Of a stretch of 64,000 nucleotides of DNA, positions 8,989 through 18,394 are shown piece by piece. A model generated the notes under the pieces. The model worked only from the letters and a program-made list of their open reading frames with translations. It was not told the DNA's origin and did no database searches. Numbering within the stretch: position 1 is the stretch's first letter; every line of letters begins with the position of its first letter. The translations under genes and the position numbers were made by a program. Location: the NCBI RefSeq assembly GCF_004118265.1, contig NZ_SDHW01000003.1, forward strand, positions 186,001 to 250,000, written 5' to 3'. The DNA comes from Lacibacter luteus (lineage in GTDB: Bacteria > Bacteroidota > Bacteroidia > Chitinophagales > Chitinophagaceae).

Positions 8989-9969
8989 CTATCGGGCAAG
9001 CGATTCACGAGGCCCACCAATAGCATAAGTTGCCTGCACACGCAATGCCTGGCCTTTTGTAAACATATACATGCAGGCATCATCGGTATAATCCATATAA
9101 TTCATGGTCATTTCAATGCCACCATCGCAAGTGCTTATTTTATTTGCCGGCGGGCAACCAAAGTTGTAGGTATAATGGAGCGGCGTATCATCAACATAAT
9201 CATTACCACACTGGCGATCGCCCCAGATATGCCGAAGATTAAAATAATGACCTACTTCATGCGTGGCAGTGCGGCCAAGATCATAATCGGTATAAAGACC
9301 AAAGCCACCACCACGGCCAAATGCAAGTGTATTGATCACCACACCATCGGTTGCTTTATTACCACCGGGGAATTGTGCATAGCCAAGAATGCCGCCACCT
9401 AAATTACATACCCACATGTTTAGTGATGTTTCGGGGCTGGTTGCATCAATACCACCACGTTTCGCATACTTCATTGCGTTGTTGGTAGAAAATGCTGTTA
9501 TTGTTGTGTGTTTGCGGATGACCTGCGTTAATACAAAACGTATTTTGATATCACCCGATTTTACATCGTTATAAGTATTGGTTGTAAACAGATCTCTGTT
9601 CGTTGCAGCAAAGTCTTCATTCAAAACATCTAACTGCGATTGAATCTGTCTGTCAGAAATATTTTGTTCAGGAGTATTGTACAATACGTTTACAACAACA
9701 GGTAATTCAAGAACGCCGTTTACTACTTTGCGATAGGCAGCAGGGTTTTGCATAAACCGGTTTGTAAATGCTTCAATTTCGCTCATGCGGTCTTTTAAAG
9801 TTGGGTCTGCTTTTAATTGTTCCAGGAAAACTTCATAGGTACGGCAGGCTTTTCCCGGAGCTGCTGCGATGAACAATTCTTCAGCTTTCGGTGCGCTTAC
9901 CTGTCGATCCGTTTTTTCACAACCGATCACAATCAATAACAGAATGATGAAAGAATATTTTGTTCTCAT
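8989..9969 (-). CDS. M43-family zinc metalloprotease lipoprotein (copy 1)
   Basis: Predicted exported metalloprotease of 326 residues. The signal peptide ends with a lipobox at IVIGC (Cys 17), so the protein should be membrane anchored. The zinc site HEVGHYFNLRH (His 237, His 241, His 247) followed by IWGD, and a Met-turn MNYMDYTDDACMYMF, are diagnostic of pappalysin-type family M43B. It lacks a T9SS C-terminal domain, unlike many M43 proteases of this phylum. The paralogue at 10115 has nearly the same layout, so the two arose by tandem duplication. Confidence 0.92.
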   Translation of the reverse strand: MRTKYSFIILLLIVIGCEKTDRQVSAPKAEELFIAAAPGKACRTYEVFLEQLKADPTLKDRMSEIEAFTNRFMQNPAAYRKVVNGVLELPVVVNVLYNTPEQNISDRQIQSQLDVLNEDFAATNRDLFTTNTYNDVKSGDIKIRFVLTQVIRKHTTITAFSTNNAMKYAKRGGIDATSPETSLNMWVCNLGGGILGYAQFPGGNKATDGVVINTLAFGRGGGFGLYTDYDLGRTATHEVGHYFNLRHIWGDRQCGNDYVDDTPLHYTYNFGCPPANKISTCDGGIEMTMNYMDYTDDACMYMFTKGQALRVQATYAIGGPRESLAR

Positions 9970-10054
9970 ACATGTAGTTTAGAATAATGAATAAAAACCA
10001 CCTATAAGCTACAATATTTACGGCACTATTAAAAGCATACTACGCATGTTTTTC

Positions 10055-10086
10055 ATAAAAAAATAGTCCCGCCATTTGGCGGGACT
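10055..10086 (-). terminator. terminator of M43 copy 2
   Basis: On the minus strand, arms AGTCCCGCC and GGCGGGACT with a 4-base loop are followed by a run of T. It closes the gene at 10115-11104, so the two protease genes are separate transcripts or joined only by read-through. Confidence 0.9.
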
Positions 10087-10114
10087 TGTTTTCTCATGTT
10101 GATTATATAAAACC

Positions 10115-11104
10115 TTAGGGAATTAAACTGGCTCTTGGTCCACCTATTGCATATGTTGCCTGCATGCGTGAAGCCTGTCCGGCAGTAAACATATACATAC
10201 ATGCATCATAGGTATAATCCATGTAGTTCATTGTCATTTCAACTGGATTGCCTGCGCAAGTGCTGTAATGAGGGTATGTTGGGCATCCGCCATTCGATGT
10301 GTTGTGTGTAGGCGTATCACTCACACCGTCATTACCGCAAGTGGCATCGCCCCAGATGTGACGTAAATTAAAGTAGTGACCAATTTCATGTGTGGCTGTT
10401 CTGCCTAAGCCATAAGGGGCAGTTGCAGTACCAACCCGGCCAAAGTATTTTGAATCAATAACTACACCATCTGTTGCAAGACTTCCACCAGGAAACTGTG
10501 CGTAACCAAGTATACCACCTCCAATTGTACAAACCCACATATTAAGTGTTGTAGCAGGACTTGTAGGATCGATACCGCCTTGTTTAGATTTTTTCATTGC
10601 ATCTCTGGTACCCCAAGAGTTTTTAGATGTTTGTTTTCTGGTTGTATTAGCTGATGTCCAGATAAAGCGAATCTTAGTATCACCTGAACGGGCACCCTGA
10701 AATAAAGCAGGCGTTAATGAATAATCACTGTTTGTTGCACCAAAATCTTCGTTCAATACATCAATTTGCGATTGAATTTGTGCATCGGAAATATTTTCTG
10801 CTGATGTTCTCCAAAGCACATTTACTTGCACAGGCACTTCCATTACCCCATTTACAAGTTTGTATGCAGATGGGTTTTCTAATACTTTTTGGGTGAACTT
10901 TTCAATTTCATCCATTCTTTTTTTAATTGTTGGGTCTGCCTTAATGTTTTCCTCCAACACTTCATAACTGAAGCAACTACGCAACGTAGTATTGTTTGTT
11001 TCAACCACAGCATCTTCTTGCTTGGTTTGTTTGTCCGATACGGATTTGCTACATCCAAATAACAGCAGCAATGAACCCGCTGCTAACACAGATAACTTCT
11101 TCAT
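10115..11104 (-). CDS. M43-family zinc metalloprotease lipoprotein (copy 2)
   Basis: Tandem paralogue of the preceding protease (329 residues). Signal peptide with lipobox LLFGC near residue 17; zinc motif HEIGHYFNLRH then IWGD; Met-turn MNYMDYTYDACMYMF. A prodomain-like region of about 90 residues (ADPTIKKRMDEIEKFTQKVL) is conserved with copy 1. Substrate unknown; family members cleave extracellular proteins. Ends with its own terminator. Confidence 0.92.
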   Translation of the reverse strand: MKKLSVLAAGSLLLLFGCSKSVSDKQTKQEDAVVETNNTTLRSCFSYEVLEENIKADPTIKKRMDEIEKFTQKVLENPSAYKLVNGVMEVPVQVNVLWRTSAENISDAQIQSQIDVLNEDFGATNSDYSLTPALFQGARSGDTKIRFIWTSANTTRKQTSKNSWGTRDAMKKSKQGGIDPTSPATTLNMWVCTIGGGILGYAQFPGGSLATDGVVIDSKYFGRVGTATAPYGLGRTATHEIGHYFNLRHIWGDATCGNDGVSDTPTHNTSNGGCPTYPHYSTCAGNPVEMTMNYMDYTYDACMYMFTAGQASRMQATYAIGGPRASLIP

Positions 11105-11363
11105 GCTTTTTTAAAGTTTGGTTTAAGTGTAAAAAAAAGACATCGGAAGTTATAGATTTTTTGCTCCCAATTGTTAGTTACGGAAATATTTTTTTTGAAA
11201 CAAGGCTGCGTTTTATTCGCTTATAGTAGAACTACTGTGGATAAGCTGCTTTTTTATTGGAATTATACAAGTGAGATATTTTCTTAATGTTTTTATAAGA
11301 AACATTTCTTTAAGATTTTTTATGATTACAGGTATCTAACATTGTGTTTAACAACTAAATGCT

Positions 11364-12020
11364 ATGAAAAAAATTATTACACTTTCAATTATTGTATTGC
11401 TTGCGTTCAATGCTTCAGCTCAGTTTCAAAAAGGAAATAAAGTATTGGGATTTGGATTGAATGTAAACAGCTCCTCACGTGAAATTACCTACGACCCGGG
11501 CACACGACTAATCAAAACAAATACGCTTAATCTAAATGCGGAATTAGGCTTTGCAAAATCAGCAAGCCAACTCAACGGTTTTTATTTGAGCTCTGGTTAT
11601 GGTAAAACAAAATCGTTTGCCGCTTCTTCTTCATCCGTTTACAATACAAACCAAGCGCTTCATTTAGGAGCTGGCTATTTTGCAAGAAAGTATATGCCAT
11701 TGGCAAATCGCTTTTTTGTTTTTGGTGAAGTAAGAGCAGGCGGCTTTTATTCTGCTAACTATCGTGCACGTTTGGAAGATGCCTATCAGCAGGAATTCGG
11801 TGCATCTGTTTCATTAAAGCCTGGCTTGGCATATAAAATTAATGAGCGGTTTTTAGTAGAGTTAAGTTTTGCCGATCTGGCTAATGTAACTTATTCGCAA
11901 CTGGAATATGAAACGGGTTTAGGTAATAAAAATATCAATCGCAATTTCAATCTTGGCACAAGTCTTGGCCTTGGTTATCTCAGCAATATCGGTATCGGTG
12001 CACGCTGGATCATTAAATAA
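11364..12020 (+). CDS. outer-membrane beta-barrel protein
   Basis: Protein of 218 residues with a clear signal peptide ending at NASAQ (about residue 20). The rest alternates hydrophobic and polar residues with Gly/aromatic-rich strands (VLGFGLNVNSSSREI, GYFARKYMPLANRFFVFGE) and ends in an aromatic-basic strand (GARWIIK), typical of 8-10-stranded barrels in Bacteroidota. No specific family recognised. The 259-base gap upstream holds no other gene. Confidence 0.8.
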   Translation: MKKIITLSIIVLLAFNASAQFQKGNKVLGFGLNVNSSSREITYDPGTRLIKTNTLNLNAELGFAKSASQLNGFYLSSGYGKTKSFAASSSSVYNTNQALHLGAGYFARKYMPLANRFFVFGEVRAGGFYSANYRARLEDAYQQEFGASVSLKPGLAYKINERFLVELSFADLANVTYSQLEYETGLGNKNINRNFNLGTSLGLGYLSNIGIGARWIIK

Positions 12021-12054
12021 TTATCAACTTATTATAAGAACACCTATAGCAGAA

Positions 12055-12078
12055 GGGACACGCAGGTGTCTCTTTTTT
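12055..12078 (+). terminator. terminator after beta-barrel gene
   Basis: Arms GGGACAC and GTGTCTC (one G-T wobble) with loop GCAG followed by six T. Confidence 0.8.
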
Positions 12079-12161
12079 ATTTGCAATAAGTTTTTTTGTT
12101 TTTAAACGTTCATAGTTAAACCTTTAAAGAACGAAAACGTCAATAGCAAATAATATTTCTC

Positions 12162-13586
12162 ATGGCAGTATCTGTTCAGTTAAAAAATCAGCATTTATTG
12201 TGGCGTGCAGGCTTTGGTCCGGCAGTTGAGCAATGGGGCGATCTTGCAAAAACATCTCCTTCTAAATTTTACGAAGCTTTAGTGAAAGCTTCCGGAAAGG
12301 AACCCATGCCGTTAAAGGTTGCAAAGAATTTTGTAGACGGATTAATGAATGGGGTAGATGGCGTGCGCCGTACGGAGATGAGTAAAGAAGAAATGCAGGC
12401 CATGCAAAAAAAGTCGAGAGAAGAAATACGCAATCTCAACTTAGAGTGGTTAGATGAAATGGTAAACAGCGAGCAGCAGTTGCGTGAAAAAGTTGCATTG
12501 TTTTGGCACGGACATTTTGCATGTCGTAATCTCAACGCATTGTATCAACAGGATCTGTTACAGGTTATCCGTGCAAATGCATTGGGCAGTTTCGGAAACT
12601 TGCTGAAAGAAGTAAGCAGAAGCGCAGCCATGCTTGCATTTCTGAACAATCAACAGAACAGAAAACAAAAGCCCAATGAAAATTTTGCCCGTGAAGTAAT
12701 GGAGTTGTTTACCATGGGGCGTGGTAACTATACCGAAAAAGATATTAAAGAAGCTGCACGAGCATTTACCGGTTGGCAGTTTAAATTAAACGGCGAATTT
12801 GTTTTTCGCCCTGCTATACACGACGATGGACAAAAAACAGTGCTTGGTAAAACAGGCAATTTTGATGGAGATGATATATTGGATATTCTGTTAGAACAAA
12901 AGCAAACAGCTGTCTATCTTACAAAAAAGATCTATCGCTTTTTTGTAAACGAGCAGGTTGATGAACAACATGTACAATGGCTCGCAGACAGGTTTTATAA
13001 ATCCGGTTATGAAATTAAATCGCTGCTCAAAGATGTTTTTACCAGCGACTGGTTTTACGATGAAAAGAATATTGGCTCACATGTAAAATCGCCTGTTGAA
13101 TTGCTGGTGGGTATTCGTCGTGCAATGCCTATGCAGATAGCTAATGAAGATGCACAACTGTATTTGCAAAAAATATTAGGACAGGTTTTATTCTATCCGC
13201 CCAATGTAGCCGGTTGGCCCGGTGGTTTAAACTGGATCGATAGTTCATCGCTCATGTTTCGTATGCGGATACCACAACTTGTAGCAACAAAAGAAGCATT
13301 CAACATCAAAGCAAAAACAGACGATGACCAGGATATGGGCAGGGGAAATAAATTACCCGGCCGGGTTGTTGAAACAACCATTAATTGGGAGCCTGCAACA
13401 AAGCAATTGGAAAAAGTAAAGCGTGAAGAGTTGCTGCAGCAAATTACATCCATTATGTGGCAAACAAATTCGGATAAGTTTAATAAGGCAATGGTTGAAA
13501 AGTTTGTTGATGCAGGTTCTCGTGAACGTTACATTCAAACAGCAATCATTCAGTTAATGTGTACACCGGAATATCAAATGAGCTGA
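12162..13586 (+). CDS. DUF1800 family protein
   Basis: Member of DUF1800, a large uncharacterised family commonly paired with DUF1501 proteins; 474 residues. Family marks are HLLWRAGFGP at the N terminus, WHGHFACRN near residue 120, NENFAREVMELFTMGRGNYTE, and LFYPPNVAGWPGG near residue 345. No signal peptide is evident. The DUF1501 gene follows after 76 bases that contain a dispersed repeat. Function unknown; such pairs have been proposed to act in secretion or surface biology, without proof. Confidence 0.93.
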   Translation: MAVSVQLKNQHLLWRAGFGPAVEQWGDLAKTSPSKFYEALVKASGKEPMPLKVAKNFVDGLMNGVDGVRRTEMSKEEMQAMQKKSREEIRNLNLEWLDEMVNSEQQLREKVALFWHGHFACRNLNALYQQDLLQVIRANALGSFGNLLKEVSRSAAMLAFLNNQQNRKQKPNENFAREVMELFTMGRGNYTEKDIKEAARAFTGWQFKLNGEFVFRPAIHDDGQKTVLGKTGNFDGDDILDILLEQKQTAVYLTKKIYRFFVNEQVDEQHVQWLADRFYKSGYEIKSLLKDVFTSDWFYDEKNIGSHVKSPVELLVGIRRAMPMQIANEDAQLYLQKILGQVLFYPPNVAGWPGGLNWIDSSSLMFRMRIPQLVATKEAFNIKAKTDDDQDMGRGNKLPGRVVETTINWEPATKQLEKVKREELLQQITSIMWQTNSDKFNKAMVEKFVDAGSRERYIQTAIIQLMCTPEYQMS

Positions 13587-13594
13587 CACAATTT

Positions 13595-13660
13595 CTGATT
13601 TCAGATTGCAGATGTTCGATTTTAAATCTGCAATCGCCATTCTAAAATCTAAAATCGACC
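13595..13660. repeat. dispersed inverted-repeat element, family A copy 1
   Basis: Lies between the DUF1800 and DUF1501 genes. It contains arms GATTGCAGAT / ATCTGCAATC and a CGATTTTA...TAAAATC pairing, plus tandem TCTAAAATC units. Shares the blocks TCTAAAATC and CTGCAATC with copy 2 upstream of ispG (50151-50232). Confidence 0.65.
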
Positions 13661-13662
13661 TC

Positions 13663-14862
13663 ATGTTAATACAGCGTAAAGAATTTTTACAGATCGGTTC
13701 ACTGGCAACAGCATCGTTAATGATGCCGCAGTTTTTAAAAGCTTTTGAATCGGGTAAGCTTGTGCCTCCGGGCAATAAGGTTACGGTTATTATTCAGCTA
13801 AGTGGTGGTAACGATGGCTTGAATACTGTAATCCCTTACCGCAACGATTTGTATTACAGCAATCGTCCAAAGCTGGGTATTCAACGTAATGCTGCTTTGT
13901 CGTTAACCGATGAAGCAGGATTGCACCCTTCGCTTACTGCGTTTAAAGATTTATACGATGAGGGAAGCATGGGCATCTTTAACAGTGTAGGTTATCCCAA
14001 TCCCGATAAAAGTCATTTCCGCAGTATGGATATATGGCATACCGCAAGCGACAGTAAAGATTACTGGAACACAGGTTGGGTTGGTCGTTACCTCGATGCA
14101 CAATGTAAAGGTTGCGATAAACCAACACAGGCACTGGAAATTGATGATGTATTAAGTCTTGCATTGAAAGGTGAAAACATAAAAGGACTTGCACTGGAAG
14201 ATCCGAGACGTTTGTATACTACAAGCCAGGAACGTTATTTCAAAGAGATGATGGCACAGCATCAACACGATGCACATGAACAACCGGTTGATTATTTGTA
14301 TAAAACAATGGCCGAAACAATTTCAAGTGCCGATTATATTTTTAAACAAAGCAAACAACACCCATCATCCGAATCTTACCCGGCAACCGATCTGGGTAAA
14401 GGATTAAAAACAATCGCATCACTTATTTTCAGCGAAATCAATACAAAAGTGTATTACATATCGCTTGGAAGCTTTGATACACATATTAACCAGGAAGGAC
14501 AACAGAAAAGGTTGTTTACAGAATTGAATGATGCTGTAAAAGCTTTTGTAAAAGATCTGAAAGCAAATAACCGGTTTGATGATGTGTTGTTGTTTACCTT
14601 CTCCGAATTTGGAAGAAGAGTTGCACAAAACGCCAGCAACGGAACCGACCATGGTAAAGCAAACAATATGTTCTTTATTGGTGGCGGATTAAAAAAGCAA
14701 GGTATCTACAACCCATTGCCCGATCTAACTAATCTTGACGATGGTGATGTGAAGTTTCAGTTAGACTTTAAACAGGTTTATACAACTGTGCTTAATAAAT
14801 GGTTGGGTGCGGATGCAGGGAGTATTTTAAAACAAGCTTATCAACCATTGGATTTTATATAG
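13663..14862 (+). CDS. DUF1501 family protein
   Basis: Exported sulfatase-fold protein of DUF1501 (399 residues). Start placed at the ATG at 13663, giving the N terminus MLIQRKEFLQIGSLATAS, a Tat-like signal with RK instead of RR. Core motifs are VIIQLSGGNDGLNTVIPY, the STQ-like block MDIWHTASD, LGSFDTHINQEGQQ, and TFSEFGRRVAQNASNGTDHG, the metal-binding end of the alkaline-phosphatase-like fold. Partner of the DUF1800 gene immediately upstream. Confidence 0.93.
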   Translation: MLIQRKEFLQIGSLATASLMMPQFLKAFESGKLVPPGNKVTVIIQLSGGNDGLNTVIPYRNDLYYSNRPKLGIQRNAALSLTDEAGLHPSLTAFKDLYDEGSMGIFNSVGYPNPDKSHFRSMDIWHTASDSKDYWNTGWVGRYLDAQCKGCDKPTQALEIDDVLSLALKGENIKGLALEDPRRLYTTSQERYFKEMMAQHQHDAHEQPVDYLYKTMAETISSADYIFKQSKQHPSSESYPATDLGKGLKTIASLIFSEINTKVYYISLGSFDTHINQEGQQKRLFTELNDAVKAFVKDLKANNRFDDVLLFTFSEFGRRVAQNASNGTDHGKANNMFFIGGGLKKQGIYNPLPDLTNLDDGDVKFQLDFKQVYTTVLNKWLGADAGSILKQAYQPLDFI

Positions 14863-14891
14863 CCCATCAATTATTTCCTTTTTATTTCTTT

Positions 14892-14920
14892 AAAGCAGGC
14901 CATCTCCGGATGGCCGCTTT
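14892..14920 (+). terminator. terminator after DUF1501 gene
   Basis: Stem GGCCATC-TCCG-GATGGCC extended by AAAGC/GCTTT with one bulge; T-tract is short and interrupted. Confidence 0.65.
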
Positions 14921-15015
14921 CGTTATAACTTCTTGGTTTGTAGTGCAAACATTAAGCCTGCCGTAAAATTACTGTAGTAAGATTAGGTGGTAACTCCTAT
15001 TGTTTAAAGGGGCTG

Positions 15016-16125
15016 GTGATTCTATATTTGTATTGTCCAATTATTCGAGAAACCAAACATCGTCCAATGTCCATGGAAGTAGCATACTTCTTTCGCAAAA
15101 AAAGATTGCATGCATTCAGTATTGAATCCTTGTTCAATAATGTGCAGGCGCAGGTTGCAGAAACCACACACTTCAAAGCATCTAAGATTGAAGTGCCTTC
15201 CATCAGAAATGTATTTCTCAACATTTTTAATTCAAACAAAAAGCAGGCGGAGATCAACCACATTACCGGTGATATCCACTATGTATCGCTTGGCTTAAAA
15301 AAGAGCAATACCATTCTTACTATTCATGATTGTGTGTTCTTAACCAAGTACAGCAAAACAAATCTGAAGTATTGGATGTTTAAGTTTTTCTGGTACCAGT
15401 TACCCATGTGGCGTGCAAACACCATTACGGTTATCAGCGAAAAAACAAAACGTGAACTGATTGCACTTACCGGTGTGCGTGCAGATAAAGTAAAAGTGGT
15501 TCCCAACTTTGTAGATCCACGCTTTGAGTTTACGCCTAAAGAATTCAATACGCAAAAGCCACGCATCTTACAGATCGGTACAAAAGAAAATAAGAATATT
15601 CACAACCTGGCGAAAGCATTAAAAGGCATTAGTTGCGAATTGCATATTGTTGGAAGCATTGATGTGCAGACACAGCTTGTACTCCAGGAAAATAAAATTG
15701 ATTTTAAAACACATACCAATCTTTCGTTTGATGAATTGAAGCAACAATACATTCAAAGTGATATGGTAGTGTTTGCATCTACTTACGAAGGATTTGGCTT
15801 ACCCATTCTTGAAGCATGTTCTGTTGGTCGTCCGTTGGTAACCAGCCGCATTTCGCCAATGGATGAAATTGCAGATGATGCAGCATGTAAAGTAAATCCT
15901 TACAATGTACTCGATATACGTCGTGGTATTTTAAATGTTATTGAAAACGAAGAATACCGTGACCGTTTAATTAACAATGGCTGGAAAATGCGTTACCAAT
16001 ACAGCATAGCCAATGTTACCGGTAAGTATACAGCGCTGTACGAAGAAATTGCAAACCGTAAAGAGCAGGCGTTTTCTATTCTTGGTCCTGCAAAAGCAGC
16101 AGCTTCTTTTTTAGGTTTAATGTAA
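15016..16125 (+). CDS. glycosyltransferase family 4 (GT-B)
   Basis: Glycosyltransferase of 369 residues; donor and acceptor unknown. The C-terminal GT-B domain shows VVPNFVD, RILQIGTKENKN, and the nucleotide-sugar-binding block FASTYEGFGLPILEACSVGRPLV, where EGFGLPxLE is the GT4 hallmark. The start is a GTG at 15016 preceded by AAAGGGG at a suitable distance; ATG codons at 15067 and 15073 are alternatives, but they would remove the first beta-strand (VILYLYCP). It is a single gene, so the glycan pathway is not identifiable. Confidence 0.9.
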   Translation: MILYLYCPIIRETKHRPMSMEVAYFFRKKRLHAFSIESLFNNVQAQVAETTHFKASKIEVPSIRNVFLNIFNSNKKQAEINHITGDIHYVSLGLKKSNTILTIHDCVFLTKYSKTNLKYWMFKFFWYQLPMWRANTITVISEKTKRELIALTGVRADKVKVVPNFVDPRFEFTPKEFNTQKPRILQIGTKENKNIHNLAKALKGISCELHIVGSIDVQTQLVLQENKIDFKTHTNLSFDELKQQYIQSDMVVFASTYEGFGLPILEACSVGRPLVTSRISPMDEIADDAACKVNPYNVLDIRRGILNVIENEEYRDRLINNGWKMRYQYSIANVTGKYTALYEEIANRKEQAFSILGPAKAAASFLGLM

Positions 16126-16163
16126 TCGTACTTTCTGACCCATTCGCATAGTTGTAGTTTTAG

Positions 16164-16188
16164 AAAAAGAGCCTCCATTCGGAGGCTC
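16164..16188. terminator. terminator between the glycosyltransferase and OPT genes
   Basis: Stem GAGCCTCC-ATTC-GGAGGCTC. On the minus strand it is followed by TTTTT, serving the OPT gene; it may also stop forward transcription. Confidence 0.85.
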
Positions 16189-16215
16189 TCATATTTTACA
16201 ACAAAGTCATTGTGT

Positions 16216-18273
16216 TTACGACTCCTGTATCTTTTCTGTTTTTTGTATGCCGATGCGGTATAGCACAAAGCCCATCAACACAAAGAACAATGCACCGAGC
16301 AAATAATAGCCATTTTCAGAAAGCCCATCAACCAACAAATGCTCAAGATTAACTGCTTTCAAAAAGTTACGTGTAACGTCAGGGGCAGAAATGAAAGCAA
16401 CAATAACTCCTGTTAATGCACCTCCGGCAACAAGACCGGTAGCAAATAAATTGCCTTTGCCTAAATCTTCTTCTTCTGCACTTAATACTTCTCCTGATTT
16501 CTTTTTCTTCATGTCAACAATACCACGGATAGCACCACCGATAAAAATGGGTAATGTAGTTGATAAAGGAAGATATAAACCTACCGCAAAGCTGAGCGAT
16601 TTAATGCCGCAGAGCTCCATGGTAATAGCAATTGCAACACCCACCAACACAAACTGCCAGTCAAGATTAAATGAAAGAATTCCTTTTATCAATGTTGCCA
16701 TTAATGTTCCTTGTGGTGCAGGATATTCATCGGTACCAATGGCATGTGTAATACCTTGTGCAGCCATTTCTGCTGTTGGGGTATCCAATACTTTAATGGT
16801 TGCGCCAATAGCAATTGATGAAACGATAGCACCAATGAATAAAGCCAACTGTTGGTTTTTTGGTGTGGCACCAACAATGTACCCTGTCTTGAGATCCTGC
16901 GATGTTGCACCTGCATTCGCTGCTGCAATACAGATCATACCACCAACAACAAGTGCCATTGGTTCAAATACTTTACCCGTCCAGCCAACTGCAATAAAGA
17001 TGAGACAAGTACCCATGAGTGTAGCAATGGTCATACCGCTGATGGGATTGTTGCTCGAGCCAATCAAACCAACAATGCGTGATGATACAGTAACAAAGAA
17101 TGCACCGAACACAACTACGAGTAAGCCGAGTAATAATTTGCTGCCGATACTGTCGCCGGGCACTTGTGGTAAAACTGCCATTAACGCAATCAATACCAAA
17201 CTGCCGATGCCAACGATCTTAATGTTGAGGTCACGCTCTGTTCTTCTTACTTCAACAGCTTCGCCGTCTTGTTTTTTAATTGAACCAAGACTGCTTTTGA
17301 ACGATGAAATAATTGTTGGAATGGTTTTGATCAACGTGATAAAACCTCCTGCTGCTACAGCACCTGCACCAATCTGGCGAATGTATGCACGATAGATGGC
17401 TGTTGAATAATCGCCGAAGCTATGTGTAACAGGATCCCACCCACCGGGGCCACCTGCTTTTGTAACATCTGCTAAGTAACCAAGTTTTGCTAATTGTGCT
17501 GCAATAGTATCGGGTGGTACAAGCGATGCCAGTAATGGTGTAAATGCAAACCATGCAATAACACCACCGGCCACAAGTACACCACTGATCTTTGGGCCAA
17601 TGATGTAACCAACACCTAAATACTCCGGTGTAATTTCACCACTCACTTTTGCAGAAGGAAAAAATTTGTTTGCCTGCTTCGTCATCCAGAAAGGAGTTTC
17701 TGCAATTACATGAAAGATCTTTTGCAGAATGGCATACACAAATGCAAAGCCCAACCCCATAAAAGCAGTTTTGGCAAATGATCCTCCACGTTCACCGGCT
17801 TTTAACACACTGGCGCAAGCCGTTCCTTCGGGGTAGGGAAGTGTGCCATGTTCTTTTACAATCAATGATCGCCGCAAGGGGATCATCATTAACGTACCAA
17901 GAATACCACCAAAAATGGCAAGCGTAAGAATGGTAAAGTAGTTGAAAAATTGCGAGCTGTCTTTCTCACTTAAAAACAAAAAGCCCGGTAATGTAAACAC
18001 TACACCTGCAGCAATACTTTCGCCGGCACTGCCTGTTGTTTGAATGATATTGTTTTCGAGAATAGTTGTTTTGAGTGCCCACCTTCCTAATGTAATGGCA
18101 ATAACAGCAATGGGAATAGATGCACTCACGGTTAAACCGGCTTTTAATGCAAGGTAAACGGTGGATGCACCAAAGATGATTCCGAACGCAGCACCAACGA
18201 GTACACTTTTAATAGTGAACTCAGGCATCTTACTGTCGTCGGGAACAAAGGGTTGAAACTTTTGCTCGGACAT
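16216..18273 (-). CDS. OPT family oligopeptide transporter
   Basis: Polytopic inner-membrane transporter (685 residues, about 15-16 hydrophobic helices) of the OPT superfamily, which moves oligopeptides or metal-siderophore complexes by ion coupling. Family marks include KAGLTVSASIPIAVIAI, the GGSF/PEGTACASVLKAGE segment, a repeat of NPISGMTIATLMGT, and GATSQDLKTGYIVGATP. The start is set at 18273 (MSEQKFQPFVPDD); an upstream in-frame ATG would add an unlikely 15 residues. Substrate not predictable. Confidence 0.93.
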   Translation of the reverse strand: MSEQKFQPFVPDDSKMPEFTIKSVLVGAAFGIIFGASTVYLALKAGLTVSASIPIAVIAITLGRWALKTTILENNIIQTTGSAGESIAAGVVFTLPGFLFLSEKDSSQFFNYFTILTLAIFGGILGTLMMIPLRRSLIVKEHGTLPYPEGTACASVLKAGERGGSFAKTAFMGLGFAFVYAILQKIFHVIAETPFWMTKQANKFFPSAKVSGEITPEYLGVGYIIGPKISGVLVAGGVIAWFAFTPLLASLVPPDTIAAQLAKLGYLADVTKAGGPGGWDPVTHSFGDYSTAIYRAYIRQIGAGAVAAGGFITLIKTIPTIISSFKSSLGSIKKQDGEAVEVRRTERDLNIKIVGIGSLVLIALMAVLPQVPGDSIGSKLLLGLLVVVFGAFFVTVSSRIVGLIGSSNNPISGMTIATLMGTCLIFIAVGWTGKVFEPMALVVGGMICIAAANAGATSQDLKTGYIVGATPKNQQLALFIGAIVSSIAIGATIKVLDTPTAEMAAQGITHAIGTDEYPAPQGTLMATLIKGILSFNLDWQFVLVGVAIAITMELCGIKSLSFAVGLYLPLSTTLPIFIGGAIRGIVDMKKKKSGEVLSAEEEDLGKGNLFATGLVAGGALTGVIVAFISAPDVTRNFLKAVNLEHLLVDGLSENGYYLLGALFFVLMGFVLYRIGIQKTEKIQES

Positions 18274-18343
18274 GTTGTAAGTTGATTTAGAAAAAGGAAG
18301 ATAGGGAAAAACGATCAACTGTTATTACTGATGCTGAGCAGCA

Positions 18344-18370
18344 ATAAAAAACGCCGCTAAAGAAGCGGCG
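18344..18370 (-). terminator. terminator of the Bax inhibitor-1 gene
   Basis: Minus-strand stem CGCCGCT / AGCGGCG with a short loop followed by TTTTTT. Located 25 bases past the stop of the YccA-like gene. Confidence 0.9.
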
Positions 18371-18394
18371 CTGTAATTCTTTGCAAAGGCGATT

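Noticed and set aside
16391-17395. 334-codon open frame opposite the OPT transporter
   Set aside because: It mirrors the transporter codons; composition is Pro/Thr/Ala-rich without domains. The opposite frame has unambiguous OPT family motifs.
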